Below, piece after piece: positions 52,301 through 60,096 of a DNA stretch of 64,000 bases (positions are counted from its first letter, which is position 1; the number at the start of each line of letters is the position of its first letter). The position numbers and the translations under genes were made by a program. The DNA is from Schinkia azotoformans LMG 9581 (GTDB lineage: Bacteria; Bacillota; Bacilli; Bacillales; Bacillaceae_J). The notes below the pieces were generated by a model. The model was not told the DNA's origin. It made no database searches and saw only the letters and a program-made list of their open reading frames with translations. The stretch lies in the NCBI RefSeq assembly GCF_000307855.1, contig NZ_AJLR01000040.1, positions 108,576 to 172,575 on the forward strand, given 5' to 3'.

Positions 52301-52538
52301 AATCCATTTTAATCGAAGTAGCAAATGCAACATAGGGCACCGACCCAATCATGATCCGTATGACCTGGATTGGAACTAAAGGGAATTTTAATTCAATAAA
52401 TGCTACTGCTTCTTTTTTTACATTCTGTACAAATTCACCATCTTCGTTTAGTTGCGCAGCATGCCTTTTCCCTACATAAAGTAAAGCTTCAAACCGGCCT
52501 TCATTTTCTATGATTTCGTGCTTTAAAAATAAACCCAA
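52299..52538 (-). CDS. Hypothetical protein, about 79 aa
   Basis: A short protein without a recognised family. The start is uncertain: TTG at 52538 has AAGGTG six bases upstream, while a TTG at 52556 would give 85 residues without a ribosome site. Sequence alternates strands and helix (FEALLYVGKRHAAQL, NVKKEAVAFIELKFPLVPIQVIRIMIG). It is divergent from the DUF2339 gene. Confidence 0.5.
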   Translation of the reverse strand: MGLFLKHEIIENEGRFEALLYVGKRHAAQLNEDGEFVQNVKKEAVAFIELKFPLVPIQVIRIMIGSVPYVAFATSIKMD

Positions 52539-52656
52539 TCCTATCACCTTATCCAAACTGACGTTTACTTTATAGCTTAAACATTAACATAGATAATATC
52601 CTTGTATATTTTTCTCTGGTATAATTTAGAAAAAGAACAAAGGGGGGGAATAACGG

Positions 52657-54354
52657 ATGCAAGACGAAGAACGAATTTATTTATTAGAAAAAAGAGTGTC
52701 CGAATTGGAAAGTGAGCTAAGTATTTTAAAAACGGCGATCCATGTCCCGTCACCAATTGACGATTCCCATTCTTCATTATTGCAAACTCAATCAAATACT
52801 AACGTGGCAAACGTCCCAAAGGTTCCCGTAGATCAAACAATCGATAAAAACTGGGACTTACTTAAAAAATCACAACAAAAAGAACAGCCAAAAGAAAAGC
52901 GTGATTTAGAAAAGCTATTAACCCAGGTTTGGCTACCACGGATTTTTATGGTTGTTATGTTGTTGGGGGTACTGTGGGGATTCAAAGTTGCGATTGATTA
53001 CGGATTTCTTACGCCTGCTGTGCGAATTATACTTGGCTATATTGTCGGTGCAGCACTCATTTACTTAGGCCAAAAACAACTAAAACATGCTCGTGAAAAA
53101 CTAGGAATCGTGTTATTAGGAGGATCCTACTCGATTCTTCTATTTACAACTTTTGCGGCTAATATCTTATTCGGATTTTTCCCAAGCCCATTGGCCTTTA
53201 TTTTAAATATTATTTGGCTGGGAATCGGGTTATTTTTGGCAAGCAAGCATCATTCACAAGCTTTAGGGGTTTTCATTGCTATTGGCGGTTATTTAATCCC
53301 ATTTTTAATCGAGAGTGAAAATCCAAGTATATGGATATTTGCATCATATGAAACGATTCTCTATCTTATTTTACTTTATTTTTCGTTACGTAAAAAATTC
53401 ATTAGCCTTTATTTCGTAGCGTTTGCACTTTTACATCTAACATTTTTCATTTATTCGATAGCAGCTGGATTCCTAAGTAACAATGATCCGCTCGTTTATG
53501 GTGTCGTTATACAGTTCCTGTTTATTACGGTGATTTATTTGAAAGGAACCTTCTACACAACGGAGCAAAGGGCAACATTGTTTACAAGCTTTGTTTTAAC
53601 AACCGGCTGGGTAAACATCACCTTTACCGATTTTGCTGCTGAACAATTTGCGCTCATCACTACAGTTATATTTTTACTAATCACCTATTTCTTCAAAAAA
53701 GATAAGGATAAGATGGTCATAGCTTCGGTAGTGGCAGCCTTCGCCTTAATTACCTGGCTAATCCATATTTTTGAAGGTGATTTACTGCAAGTCTTTTTAT
53801 TAGTCGAAGGGGTAGCGTTATTGTACCTGGGCTGGAATTTACAGTCCAGTTTGCAAAAATTAGCCGGAGCGATCATTTATTCGATAGCATTTTTGATTGC
53901 GATTGAAAATAATTATGAGCGGCTGTTTTCGATCGATTCGATGATTTGGCTTACACTATTACTAACAGCCGGCTATGTACTATATGGAATTGTAAAATAT
54001 GAAAAAAATCAAAATATATTAAAATGGACTCTTGTTGGAATGAATATAATCGTCTGGTTGAGGTACACTTTGCTTTTAATCCCCTTGATTTTGGCCGGAT
54101 TAGATGAAAATGTGATCCAAATGACGGTTTCGTTTGTTTGGGCGATTCTTTCTGTAGCATTAGTTGTCTTTGGTGTTAAAAGAAATAAAAAGTCAGTTCG
54201 CTTAACGGGTGTTGGATTATTATTTATCTCCTTAATAAAAGTTGTCTTTTTTGATCTGTTCATGGTATCGATTGCGATCCGAGCTATTTTGTTCATCGGA
54301 ATAGGTGTCATTGGTATCTTAATTTCAAGAATTTTTTACAGTAAAAATAATTAA
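52657..54354 (+). CDS. DUF2339 membrane protein
   Basis: A 565-residue protein with an N-terminal coiled coil (ERIYLLEKRVSELESELSILK), a polar linker to about residue 90, then roughly 14 closely spaced hydrophobic helices. This layout and the opening LLTQVWLPRIFMVVMLLGVLWGFK match DUF2339, a family of unknown function often found near cell-envelope genes. GGGGGG lies before the ATG. It precedes the redox cluster on the same strand but is separated from it by 130 bases and a probable terminator. Confidence 0.8.
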   Translation: MQDEERIYLLEKRVSELESELSILKTAIHVPSPIDDSHSSLLQTQSNTNVANVPKVPVDQTIDKNWDLLKKSQQKEQPKEKRDLEKLLTQVWLPRIFMVVMLLGVLWGFKVAIDYGFLTPAVRIILGYIVGAALIYLGQKQLKHAREKLGIVLLGGSYSILLFTTFAANILFGFFPSPLAFILNIIWLGIGLFLASKHHSQALGVFIAIGGYLIPFLIESENPSIWIFASYETILYLILLYFSLRKKFISLYFVAFALLHLTFFIYSIAAGFLSNNDPLVYGVVIQFLFITVIYLKGTFYTTEQRATLFTSFVLTTGWVNITFTDFAAEQFALITTVIFLLITYFFKKDKDKMVIASVVAAFALITWLIHIFEGDLLQVFLLVEGVALLYLGWNLQSSLQKLAGAIIYSIAFLIAIENNYERLFSIDSMIWLTLLLTAGYVLYGIVKYEKNQNILKWTLVGMNIIVWLRYTLLLIPLILAGLDENVIQMTVSFVWAILSVALVVFGVKRNKKSVRLTGVGLLFISLIKVVFFDLFMVSIAIRAILFIGIGVIGILISRIFYSKNN

Positions 54355-54370
54355 AATAGATCTAATTTTG

Positions 54371-54410
54371 TTGGGGCTGACCGTTGGGGTGGCCTCATTT
54401 TTTTTCGTAA
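54371..54410 (+). terminator. Possible terminator after the DUF2339 gene
   Basis: An imperfect G/C-rich stem (GGGGCTGA with TGGCCTC) leads into T8. Confidence 0.45.
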
Positions 54411-54483
54411 ATGATAAAAATATTTATTTTTTCACTTTTTTTTCATTTTCGCTGGTTAGGATGTAAGTGTGGAGGGATTGAAA

Positions 54484-55245
54484 ATGAAAAAAATATATTT
54501 AATACCGGCGGCCTTTCTTCTTTCAAGCAGCATTTTGAGTTATGCCCTAGTTGCTAAGGCAGATGATGATCACAAGGAAAAAAATTATTACAAGTATTCT
54601 GACCAGCGAAATTATGAACAGCTAGATTATAAAAAAGATCGTTATGAAGATGATGATGACTACAAAAAATATGAGCATTTCGAAAAGGACCGCTATAAAA
54701 ACTATGATGAATATGAGAAACATCATGACGATGATGACGATGATGACGACGATGATGAATACGAAGAAAATGAAGACTATTACTATTATGATCAACACCA
54801 AATAAATGTAACCAAGGAATCATGGTTCAAATGGTCGAGATCAGTTGCAGAACCAACTGAAATAGCGGCATTGCCGATCAGTCAAGCAACGGAAATCTTA
54901 CTAAAAATGAATAACCAAGAGCCGATCAAAATTGAGGCCCTTCCAAATGGTAGTCAGCTTTTAGTACCTGTAGAAGAGGTGGCCAAATACCTTGGGGCTA
55001 AAACGGTTATTTATCCTAAATCAGAAATTATGGAGATTAATAAAGACAACATGCAGCTAATCGTTCGCAACAATACAAAAGTCGTTTATGAAAATATGAA
55101 AAAAACGCCAATGCAAGCCCAGGTTACAAAGAAAAATGATCGGTATTATATGCCTATTTCGGTACTGGCGAATGGTTTAGGTTATCAAATAATGGAAACA
55201 ACAGCAAATAATCAAATAGAAGTAAAAGGTGGCTCACAGTTATGA
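54484..55245 (+). CDS. Secreted acidic protein with stalk-type domain (redox cluster gene 1)
   Basis: A 253-residue exported protein; the ATG at 54484 follows GGAGGG. Residues 1-26 are a signal peptide (LVAKA). The mature N-terminus starts DDDH and is very rich in Asp, Tyr, Lys and His (residues 27-110, including an unbroken run of ten Asp), a likely metal- or cation-binding region. Residues about 115-253 look like a copper-amine-oxidase-like stalk domain (LLVPVEEVAKYLGAK, YYMPISVLANGLGYQI). Its stop overlaps the next start (ATGA). It opens a seven-gene unit with ApbE, four-His membrane proteins and a two-component system. The DDDH opening recurs in the last gene of the unit. Confidence 0.75.
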   Translation: MKKIYLIPAAFLLSSSILSYALVAKADDDHKEKNYYKYSDQRNYEQLDYKKDRYEDDDDYKKYEHFEKDRYKNYDEYEKHHDDDDDDDDDDEYEENEDYYYYDQHQINVTKESWFKWSRSVAEPTEIAALPISQATEILLKMNNQEPIKIEALPNGSQLLVPVEEVAKYLGAKTVIYPKSEIMEINKDNMQLIVRNNTKVVYENMKKTPMQAQVTKKNDRYYMPISVLANGLGYQIMETTANNQIEVKGGSQL

Positions 55246-55562
55246 ACAATAAATGGATGAAATGGATTGTAGGTGTTGGCGGGATTTCGGCATTTACGCT
55301 TTTTCTACAGACGATTAATGCTAATGATCAAGCATCGAATGTGAATGAAGACTTTGCCTTAAACGAAAATATGAATGTGAACGTGGTAAATGCTACAGAA
55401 AATACTGGAATCAATAAAGATGAGCGGGAGCAACAATTACTTGCATTAGATTGGGATGAAAGTAATTGGGATGTGGAATACAGCAATGAGACGATCATCG
55501 CTTCTCCAAGAAACGGAATACCGTATTTAGACCGCGCTGAAGAGCGGACAAGGAGATCATGA
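55242..55562 (+). CDS. Small anchored protein, 106 aa (redox cluster gene 2)
   Basis: A 106-residue protein overlapping its neighbours by ATGA at both ends, so translation is probably coupled. Residues 6-27 are a hydrophobic signal or anchor. The rest is Asn/Asp/Glu-rich (VNEDFALNENMNVNVVNATENTG) and ends in RAEERTRRS. There is no known domain and no Cys. I cannot assign a function. Tight coupling to apbE makes it a part of the same system, perhaps a small lipid- or membrane-anchored partner. Confidence 0.65.
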   Translation: MNNKWMKWIVGVGGISAFTLFLQTINANDQASNVNEDFALNENMNVNVVNATENTGINKDEREQQLLALDWDESNWDVEYSNETIIASPRNGIPYLDRAEERTRRS

Positions 55563-56506
55563 TGCTGATGCAGGAATATTATTTTCAATGCAAAGCCATG
55601 GATACCCTCATCGAAATTGCCGGAACAGGTAAAATTGATTTGTTTGAATGGGAGAAGGAAATTGAGAATTGGTTCGAACAATTTGAAAATATTTGCTCAC
55701 GCTTCCGCCCAAACAGTGAGCTTTCGCTTTTGAATAATCAATCTATTGATACCATTATTCAAATTGAGCCGACTCTTTATCAAATTATTAAAAAAGCAAA
55801 TGATTTTGCTGTGCAAACAGATTTCTATTTTAATCCATTTCTGGGCAAAGCCCTAAAAGCTTATGGGTATAAGGAAACTTTTAATGAATTCAAGGACAAA
55901 AACGATGTAGAGATTGAACCCTATCAATATGAAGGATATATCAAAGAACCGATTGAATTTTTACCAGTGATGAATGGTGTGATCAAAAAGGGAGATTACG
56001 AAATTGATCTTGGTGGTATTGCTAAGGGCTGGAGCGTTGATAAAGTCGCTTCCATTGTAAAAGAATTAGGGCTTGAAAATGGAATTGTGAATGCCGGAGG
56101 TGACATCTTTGTTTGGGGAGAAGAGGAAAGAACGATTGGTGTCCAGCACCCGTCCTCGGAGCTTAGTGATAAAGATATTATTCAATTCAAAATGCGGAAC
56201 GGGGGAATTGCAACCTCAAATACGTTATACCGAAGCTGGAATGTAGGTGGGAAACGAGTTCACCATATTTTAAATGGAAAAGAGGGCATTCCCTCTGAAA
56301 GTGATATTGTTCAAGCAACGGCTTTCTCATCCAATACAGCAGAAGCTGATGTAGTAGCAAAAATATTGTGTATGCACAATTTTAAAGAAGCAATCCCCTG
56401 GCTAACGAAGCACTTTCCACATGCCGGCTGCATTGTAGTTAAAAATGATGGCCAAGTAGCTATTAGTCAATCAGTAAAAAAATATGTTACAAGGATCGTG
56501 ATGTAA
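55559..56506 (+). CDS. apbE: FAD:protein FMN transferase (ApbE family)
   Basis: A 315-residue ApbE-like enzyme, which attaches FMN covalently to a Thr/Ser of target redox proteins. Family motifs: FSRF-type ICSRFRPNSELSLLN, DLGGIAKGWSVDKVA, IVNAGGDIFVWG, GGIATSNTLYRSW and the metal-site TAFSSNTAEADVVAK. There is no obvious signal peptide, so it may act inside the cell, unlike most lipoprotein ApbE. No protein in the window shows the usual flavinylation motif (D-x-S/T-G-A-S/T), so the target is either one of the cluster proteins in an unusual form or elsewhere. Confidence 0.9.
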   Translation: MMLMQEYYFQCKAMDTLIEIAGTGKIDLFEWEKEIENWFEQFENICSRFRPNSELSLLNNQSIDTIIQIEPTLYQIIKKANDFAVQTDFYFNPFLGKALKAYGYKETFNEFKDKNDVEIEPYQYEGYIKEPIEFLPVMNGVIKKGDYEIDLGGIAKGWSVDKVASIVKELGLENGIVNAGGDIFVWGEEERTIGVQHPSSELSDKDIIQFKMRNGGIATSNTLYRSWNVGGKRVHHILNGKEGIPSESDIVQATAFSSNTAEADVVAKILCMHNFKEAIPWLTKHFPHAGCIVVKNDGQVAISQSVKKYVTRIVM

Positions 56507-56507
56507 T

Positions 56508-57053
56508 ATGGCTTTACCTACATGGGAGCTTATTCGTGCCGCAGGCTTAACCTCTTATTTCTTACTATTTGTTTCTGCAGCTTGCGGCATATTGTTTAGT
56601 ATAAAAGTTGCAACACATAAGACAAATCAACTTTTGCAAATCACTCACCAATCAGCGGGCTGGATTAGTTTACTATTTGGCTTATTTCACGGCCTACTTT
56701 TATACATTGATACTTACAAACCCTATACATTAACGGAAATCTTTATTCCATTTACAACAAAAGAAGAAACATTACTAAATGGCTTCGGTACCATTTCATT
56801 ATATCTTTTAGTACTGCTGTTCATTTCTGGGGATATAATGAAAAAAATTGGGGCTAAAGTATGGAGAAGAATTCACGGTTTGGCATTGCCATTGGTTATT
56901 ATCGCCAGTGTCCATGGTATTTTATTAGGAACGGATGCTAGCAATGCTTGGGCAATTATCCTTTATGCCGGCGCACTTGCGATCATCCTCTCATTATTAA
57001 TTGTAAAATTGCTTCTCATTAAAGCAAAAACAAAAAAGGTAGTAAGTGCATAG
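56508..57053 (+). CDS. Ferric-reductase-like four-His membrane protein (redox cluster gene 4)
   Basis: A 181-residue protein with five or six helices, starting one base after the apbE stop. Two His pairs sit at haem-b spacing: H47/H61 in consecutive turns of one helix region and the His of RRIHG with the His of SVHGILLG, 13 apart. This is the ferric-reductase/MsrQ/cytochrome-b pattern, so two haems b crossing the membrane are likely. It would pass electrons between the cytosol or quinones and an outside acceptor. It lacks the FAD/NAD domain of eukaryotic ferric reductases; ApbE-bound FMN could replace it. Confidence 0.8.
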   Translation: MALPTWELIRAAGLTSYFLLFVSAACGILFSIKVATHKTNQLLQITHQSAGWISLLFGLFHGLLLYIDTYKPYTLTEIFIPFTTKEETLLNGFGTISLYLLVLLFISGDIMKKIGAKVWRRIHGLALPLVIIASVHGILLGTDASNAWAIILYAGALAIILSLLIVKLLLIKAKTKKVVSA

Positions 57054-57101
57054 GAAAATTTTGCTATATAATGTAGTTAAAAAGACAAGGTGTTGGTGAA
57101 A

Positions 57102-57782
57102 ATGTTACTCCTTTTAGCAGAAGATGATAAACGATTAGGGAATCTAGTTGTTCATATGTTGAAAAAGGAAAAACATCAAGTAGACTGGGTGCAAAATGGG
57201 GAAGATGCCCTCCTTTTTGCAAAAAATTCTAACTATGACTTGATTATTTTAGATTGGATGATGCCGAAAAAGGATGGGATTACAGTTTGTAAAGAGCTGC
57301 GTTCATACGGATATGATGGGGCAATTTTAATGGTAACAGCCAAGGACGGATTGGAAGACCGTGTAAAAGGCCTTGATTATGGAGCGGACGATTATATTGT
57401 TAAACCATTTGAATTTGCAGAGTTATTTGCGAGAATTCGTGCATTGCAAAGGAGAATTTCTAAACCGTTAGTGCAAGACGAAATTCTATCAGTTGGTTCA
57501 ATCCAGTTAAATGTTGTCACCCATGTTGTTGAAAAGGATGGTCAGGAAATTCAACTAACACCAAAAGAATATCAGCTCTTGGAATTGTTTTTACGTAACC
57601 CAAACCAAACATTGCCTAGAGATTTATTGATAGATCGAATTTGGGGCTATGAAGCTGAAGTAAGCAGCAATAATTTAGATGCCTTAGTACGTTTATTAAG
57701 AAAAAAAATTGAAGATGACGGCTCTCACCTCATTCAAAATATCAGGGGAGTAGGTTATAAAATTGAAAAACAAACTGTTTAA
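57102..57782 (+). CDS. OmpR/PhoB-family response regulator
   Basis: A 226-residue regulator. The receiver domain has LLAEDDKRLG (acidic pocket), the phospho-acceptor Asp in LIILDWMMPKKDG and the Lys of IVKPFEF. The C-terminal winged helix has LTPKEYQLLELFLRNPNQ and VRLLRKKIEDD ... IRGVGYKI. ATG at 57102 is nine bases after AAGGTG. The next gene, a histidine kinase, overlaps its 3' end by 20 bases. It probably controls the surrounding redox genes. Confidence 0.93.
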   Translation: MLLLLAEDDKRLGNLVVHMLKKEKHQVDWVQNGEDALLFAKNSNYDLIILDWMMPKKDGITVCKELRSYGYDGAILMVTAKDGLEDRVKGLDYGADDYIVKPFEFAELFARIRALQRRISKPLVQDEILSVGSIQLNVVTHVVEKDGQEIQLTPKEYQLLELFLRNPNQTLPRDLLIDRIWGYEAEVSSNNLDALVRLLRKKIEDDGSHLIQNIRGVGYKIEKQTV

Positions 57783-59079
57783 CCACACCCAATGGCGATT
57801 AACTCTATTATTTACGAGCTTTCTCATTATTTTTCTAATTTCGTTTATTCTAATCACATATTTTTCATTGCTTTCGATTGTGACACACGACCAAAAAGAG
57901 AAAGTAATTGCATTAGCACATGAAGAAATGGAAGACCATCGTGAGGATTTGTTCGAATGGTATTTTAAAAAGAAAGAAAAAAAACACGATAAAAAAGATG
58001 CGATTGAATATAAACCGGAAGCAAGAACATTTTATTTTGTTTTATCAAGAGATGGAAATTTAATTGACGGGGATGAAAACAAACCGGAGATTCGTTCCGA
58101 AATCCTATCTCATATCAAGAGCTGGCAGCCCGAGGAGAATGAAGTAAAGAGGATTAGTATTCATTTGGAAGATGGGTCAAAGGAAGATTTACTTCTATCC
58201 GGTCGTCCAATCTTTGAACATGGTAGTTATTTAGGAACGATTTATGCAGGTACAAATATTTCAGAAGAAACAGAGATAATACAAACACTTCTATTCATAT
58301 TAATCGTCCTATCGATTATTTTTATTGCCGCTTCTGCTTTACTAGGCTATTGGATGGCCGGCAGAGCGATGGTGCCAATTTCAAACGCTTTTAATAGACA
58401 AAAAGAATTTACAGCAGACGCTTCTCATGAATTAAGGACGCCGCTTAGTATTTTACAATCATCGTTGGAAGTAATTGAGGCAGAAGATCGTGAAAATCTA
58501 TCACCATTTTCCGTTACGGTGTTGGATGATCTAAAAGATGAAGTAAAACGAATGACACATCTTGTCAATGATCTATTGCTCCTGGCCCGTACTGATCTTG
58601 GTAAAGAACAAATAAACAAAGACTGGTTTTCGATAACAAGCGTCCTTGAAAAATTACAAAGAAAATTTCAATATGAAGCCGAAAAGGCTGGTGTTCATTT
58701 GAGTGCTTCACTTGAAAACGAAGTCAAGGTCTTTGGTGATGAGGAAAAAATAACACAATTGCTATTTATCTTAGTGGATAATGCCATTAAATATAATGTG
58801 CCTGGGGGAGATGTACAAGTCTCGGCAGTAAAGGATAATAATCAAATTAGGATTGAAGTTAAAGATACAGGTGTAGGTATTCCGTTAGAACATCAAAAAA
58901 GAATATTTGATCGTTTTTATAGAGTAGACCAAGCAAGGTCAAGAGAGAAAGGAAGCAGCGGAATCGGATTGTCAATTGCTGATTGGATCGTCCAAGTGCA
59001 TAATGGCAAATTGGAAGTAAGAAGCGGTGAAGAAGGAAAAGGGACGACATTTACAATCCTTCTCCCATTAATAAAATAG
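57763..59079 (+). CDS. Sensor histidine kinase
   Basis: A 438-residue membrane kinase with TTG start inside the response regulator gene. Helix 1 (about 12-35) and helix 2 (about 175-200) enclose an extracytoplasmic sensor of about 140 residues that is strikingly charged (KKKEKKHDKKD). A very short linker, not a full HAMP domain, leads to the H-box DASHELRTPLS, then N-box LVDNAIKYN, DTGVGIP and SSGIGLS. Sensing may involve metals, redox cofactors or cationic stress; this is inferred from the charged sensor and the cluster content. Confidence 0.92.
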   Translation: MKNKLFNHTQWRLTLLFTSFLIIFLISFILITYFSLLSIVTHDQKEKVIALAHEEMEDHREDLFEWYFKKKEKKHDKKDAIEYKPEARTFYFVLSRDGNLIDGDENKPEIRSEILSHIKSWQPEENEVKRISIHLEDGSKEDLLLSGRPIFEHGSYLGTIYAGTNISEETEIIQTLLFILIVLSIIFIAASALLGYWMAGRAMVPISNAFNRQKEFTADASHELRTPLSILQSSLEVIEAEDRENLSPFSVTVLDDLKDEVKRMTHLVNDLLLLARTDLGKEQINKDWFSITSVLEKLQRKFQYEAEKAGVHLSASLENEVKVFGDEEKITQLLFILVDNAIKYNVPGGDVQVSAVKDNNQIRIEVKDTGVGIPLEHQKRIFDRFYRVDQARSREKGSSGIGLSIADWIVQVHNGKLEVRSGEEGKGTTFTILLPLIK

Positions 59080-59099
59080 AAAAGGAGCAATGAAGTAAA

Positions 59100-59675
59100 A
59101 TGAACGGTAAAACTAAAAGAATAGTTGGTGGCTTTCTAGCATTATTGCTTTTGTTAGTTATATCATTTGTTGCCCAGCCAAGCTTTGCTGATGATGATCA
59201 CAACAAATATCGCGAAGGTGAATTTTACAATGGCCATTATGACAAGCATAAACATGATGAGAATGAGGCTCTAGAGGAAGGCGGAGAATTATTGGGATGG
59301 GGCACGGTCATCGCCATTGGTGGTGCAGGCGCATTAATGCCCTTAAGAAGAGGATCTCGTAGTATAATTAAGAAATTTCCAAATGCTAAAAGTGGGATTA
59401 TTTCTGCTTTAAAATTCTTAGGTAAGTCACATATTTGGATCGGGGCATTAGCCCTTATATTAAGCTCCGTCCATGGGGTGATGATGTATTTCAATGAAAG
59501 GGAATTTGGATTTGACGAAATATCGGGGACAATTTCTGTTGGACTTATGGCCATTGCCGCTGTCTTCGGTGTCCTATTAATGAAAAATAAAGGAAGCAAA
59601 CAATATCGTTCGTTCCATTTTGCCTTTCTAATCGTAGCGGTCATAATTGGGGCAGTCCATGTTTTAATTTCATGA
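59100..59675 (+). CDS. Second four-His membrane protein with DDDH/His-rich N-terminus (redox cluster gene 7)
   Basis: A 191-residue protein with a signal-like N-terminus (about 1-30) whose mature end begins DDDHNKYREGEFYNGHYDKH and is rich in His, Asp and Lys, then four membrane helices. Two His pairs 14 residues apart lie in helices (KSHIWIG ... SSVHG and RSFHFAF ... GAVHV), again a cytochrome-b-like arrangement. It therefore looks like a second haem-b carrier with an outer metal-binding arm. It follows the kinase by 20 bases. No family name is certain; DUF4405-like proteins have a similar layout. Confidence 0.7.
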   Translation: MNGKTKRIVGGFLALLLLLVISFVAQPSFADDDHNKYREGEFYNGHYDKHKHDENEALEEGGELLGWGTVIAIGGAGALMPLRRGSRSIIKKFPNAKSGIISALKFLGKSHIWIGALALILSSVHGVMMYFNEREFGFDEISGTISVGLMAIAAVFGVLLMKNKGSKQYRSFHFAFLIVAVIIGAVHVLIS

Positions 59676-59701
59676 TATTGCCAGTGAATGGACAATGGTA
59701 T

Positions 59702-59755
59702 ATGATATCAATATGATAGTTTAAAGATAGTATATAGATAGCAACTTGATATCAT
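59702..59755. promoter_or_regulatory. Operator-like repeat cluster upstream of the RHH gene
   Basis: ATGATATCAA (59702-59711) and TTGATATCAT (59746-59755) are perfect inverted repeats. Between them GATAG occurs three times (59715, 59726, 59737) at exactly 11-base spacing, one helical turn apart. Such phased sites suit ribbon-helix-helix repressors. Confidence 0.55.
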
Positions 59756-59783
59756 AATCATAGCGGAAAGGCGTGTAATAAAA

Positions 59784-59978
59784 ATGATGGATCAATCAAG
59801 GGTTCAACTGAACTTAAGAGTGCCTATCGAAACAGTTCAAAAGCTGGATGAAATCGTTGAATTTTATCAAAAAAACACGAAATTCGGCAGGGTCTATAAG
59901 GGAGATGTGCTGACAGATATTATAGAAAAAGCACATGCTGCTATGATCAAACAAAGCCATTTTACTAAGCAATATTAA
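59784..59978 (+). CDS. Ribbon-helix-helix-like DNA-binding protein, 64 aa
   Basis: A 64-residue protein with GGAAAGGCG upstream; ATG at 59784 or 59787. A short strand (RVQLNLRVP) is followed by a helix (IETVQKLDEIVEFYQKN) and a second helix (YKGDVLTDIIEKAHAAMI), the order of an RHH dimer fold as in MetJ/Arc or Omega-type repressors. No toxin partner follows it. The upstream phased GATAG repeats and inverted repeat are good candidates for its own operator. It may control itself, the MFS gene downstream or the redox cluster upstream. Confidence 0.65.
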   Translation: MMDQSRVQLNLRVPIETVQKLDEIVEFYQKNTKFGRVYKGDVLTDIIEKAHAAMIKQSHFTKQY

Positions 59979-60008
59979 AGATGTAATGACAGCCATTACA
60001 TCTTTTTT
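59977..60008 (+). terminator. Intrinsic terminator
   Basis: AAGATGTAATG pairs with CATTACATCTT with a four-base loop, then T6, directly after the RHH gene. Confidence 0.8.
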
Positions 60009-60096
60009 AGTTTCTAAACAAATAAGTTTACAAATGTTGGGATAGATTTTATAGTATTCCTTATAACGGTTTCAACTGTTGGAAAGGGTGCTACTA

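Noticed and set aside
54554..54823. His-rich antisense protein opposite the acidic stalk gene
   Set aside because: The His/Arg pattern is only the complement of the Asp/Lys/Tyr codons of the real gene.
59784..59978. Antitoxin of a toxin-antitoxin pair
   Set aside because: No short toxin-like gene overlaps or follows; a strong terminator closes the gene directly.
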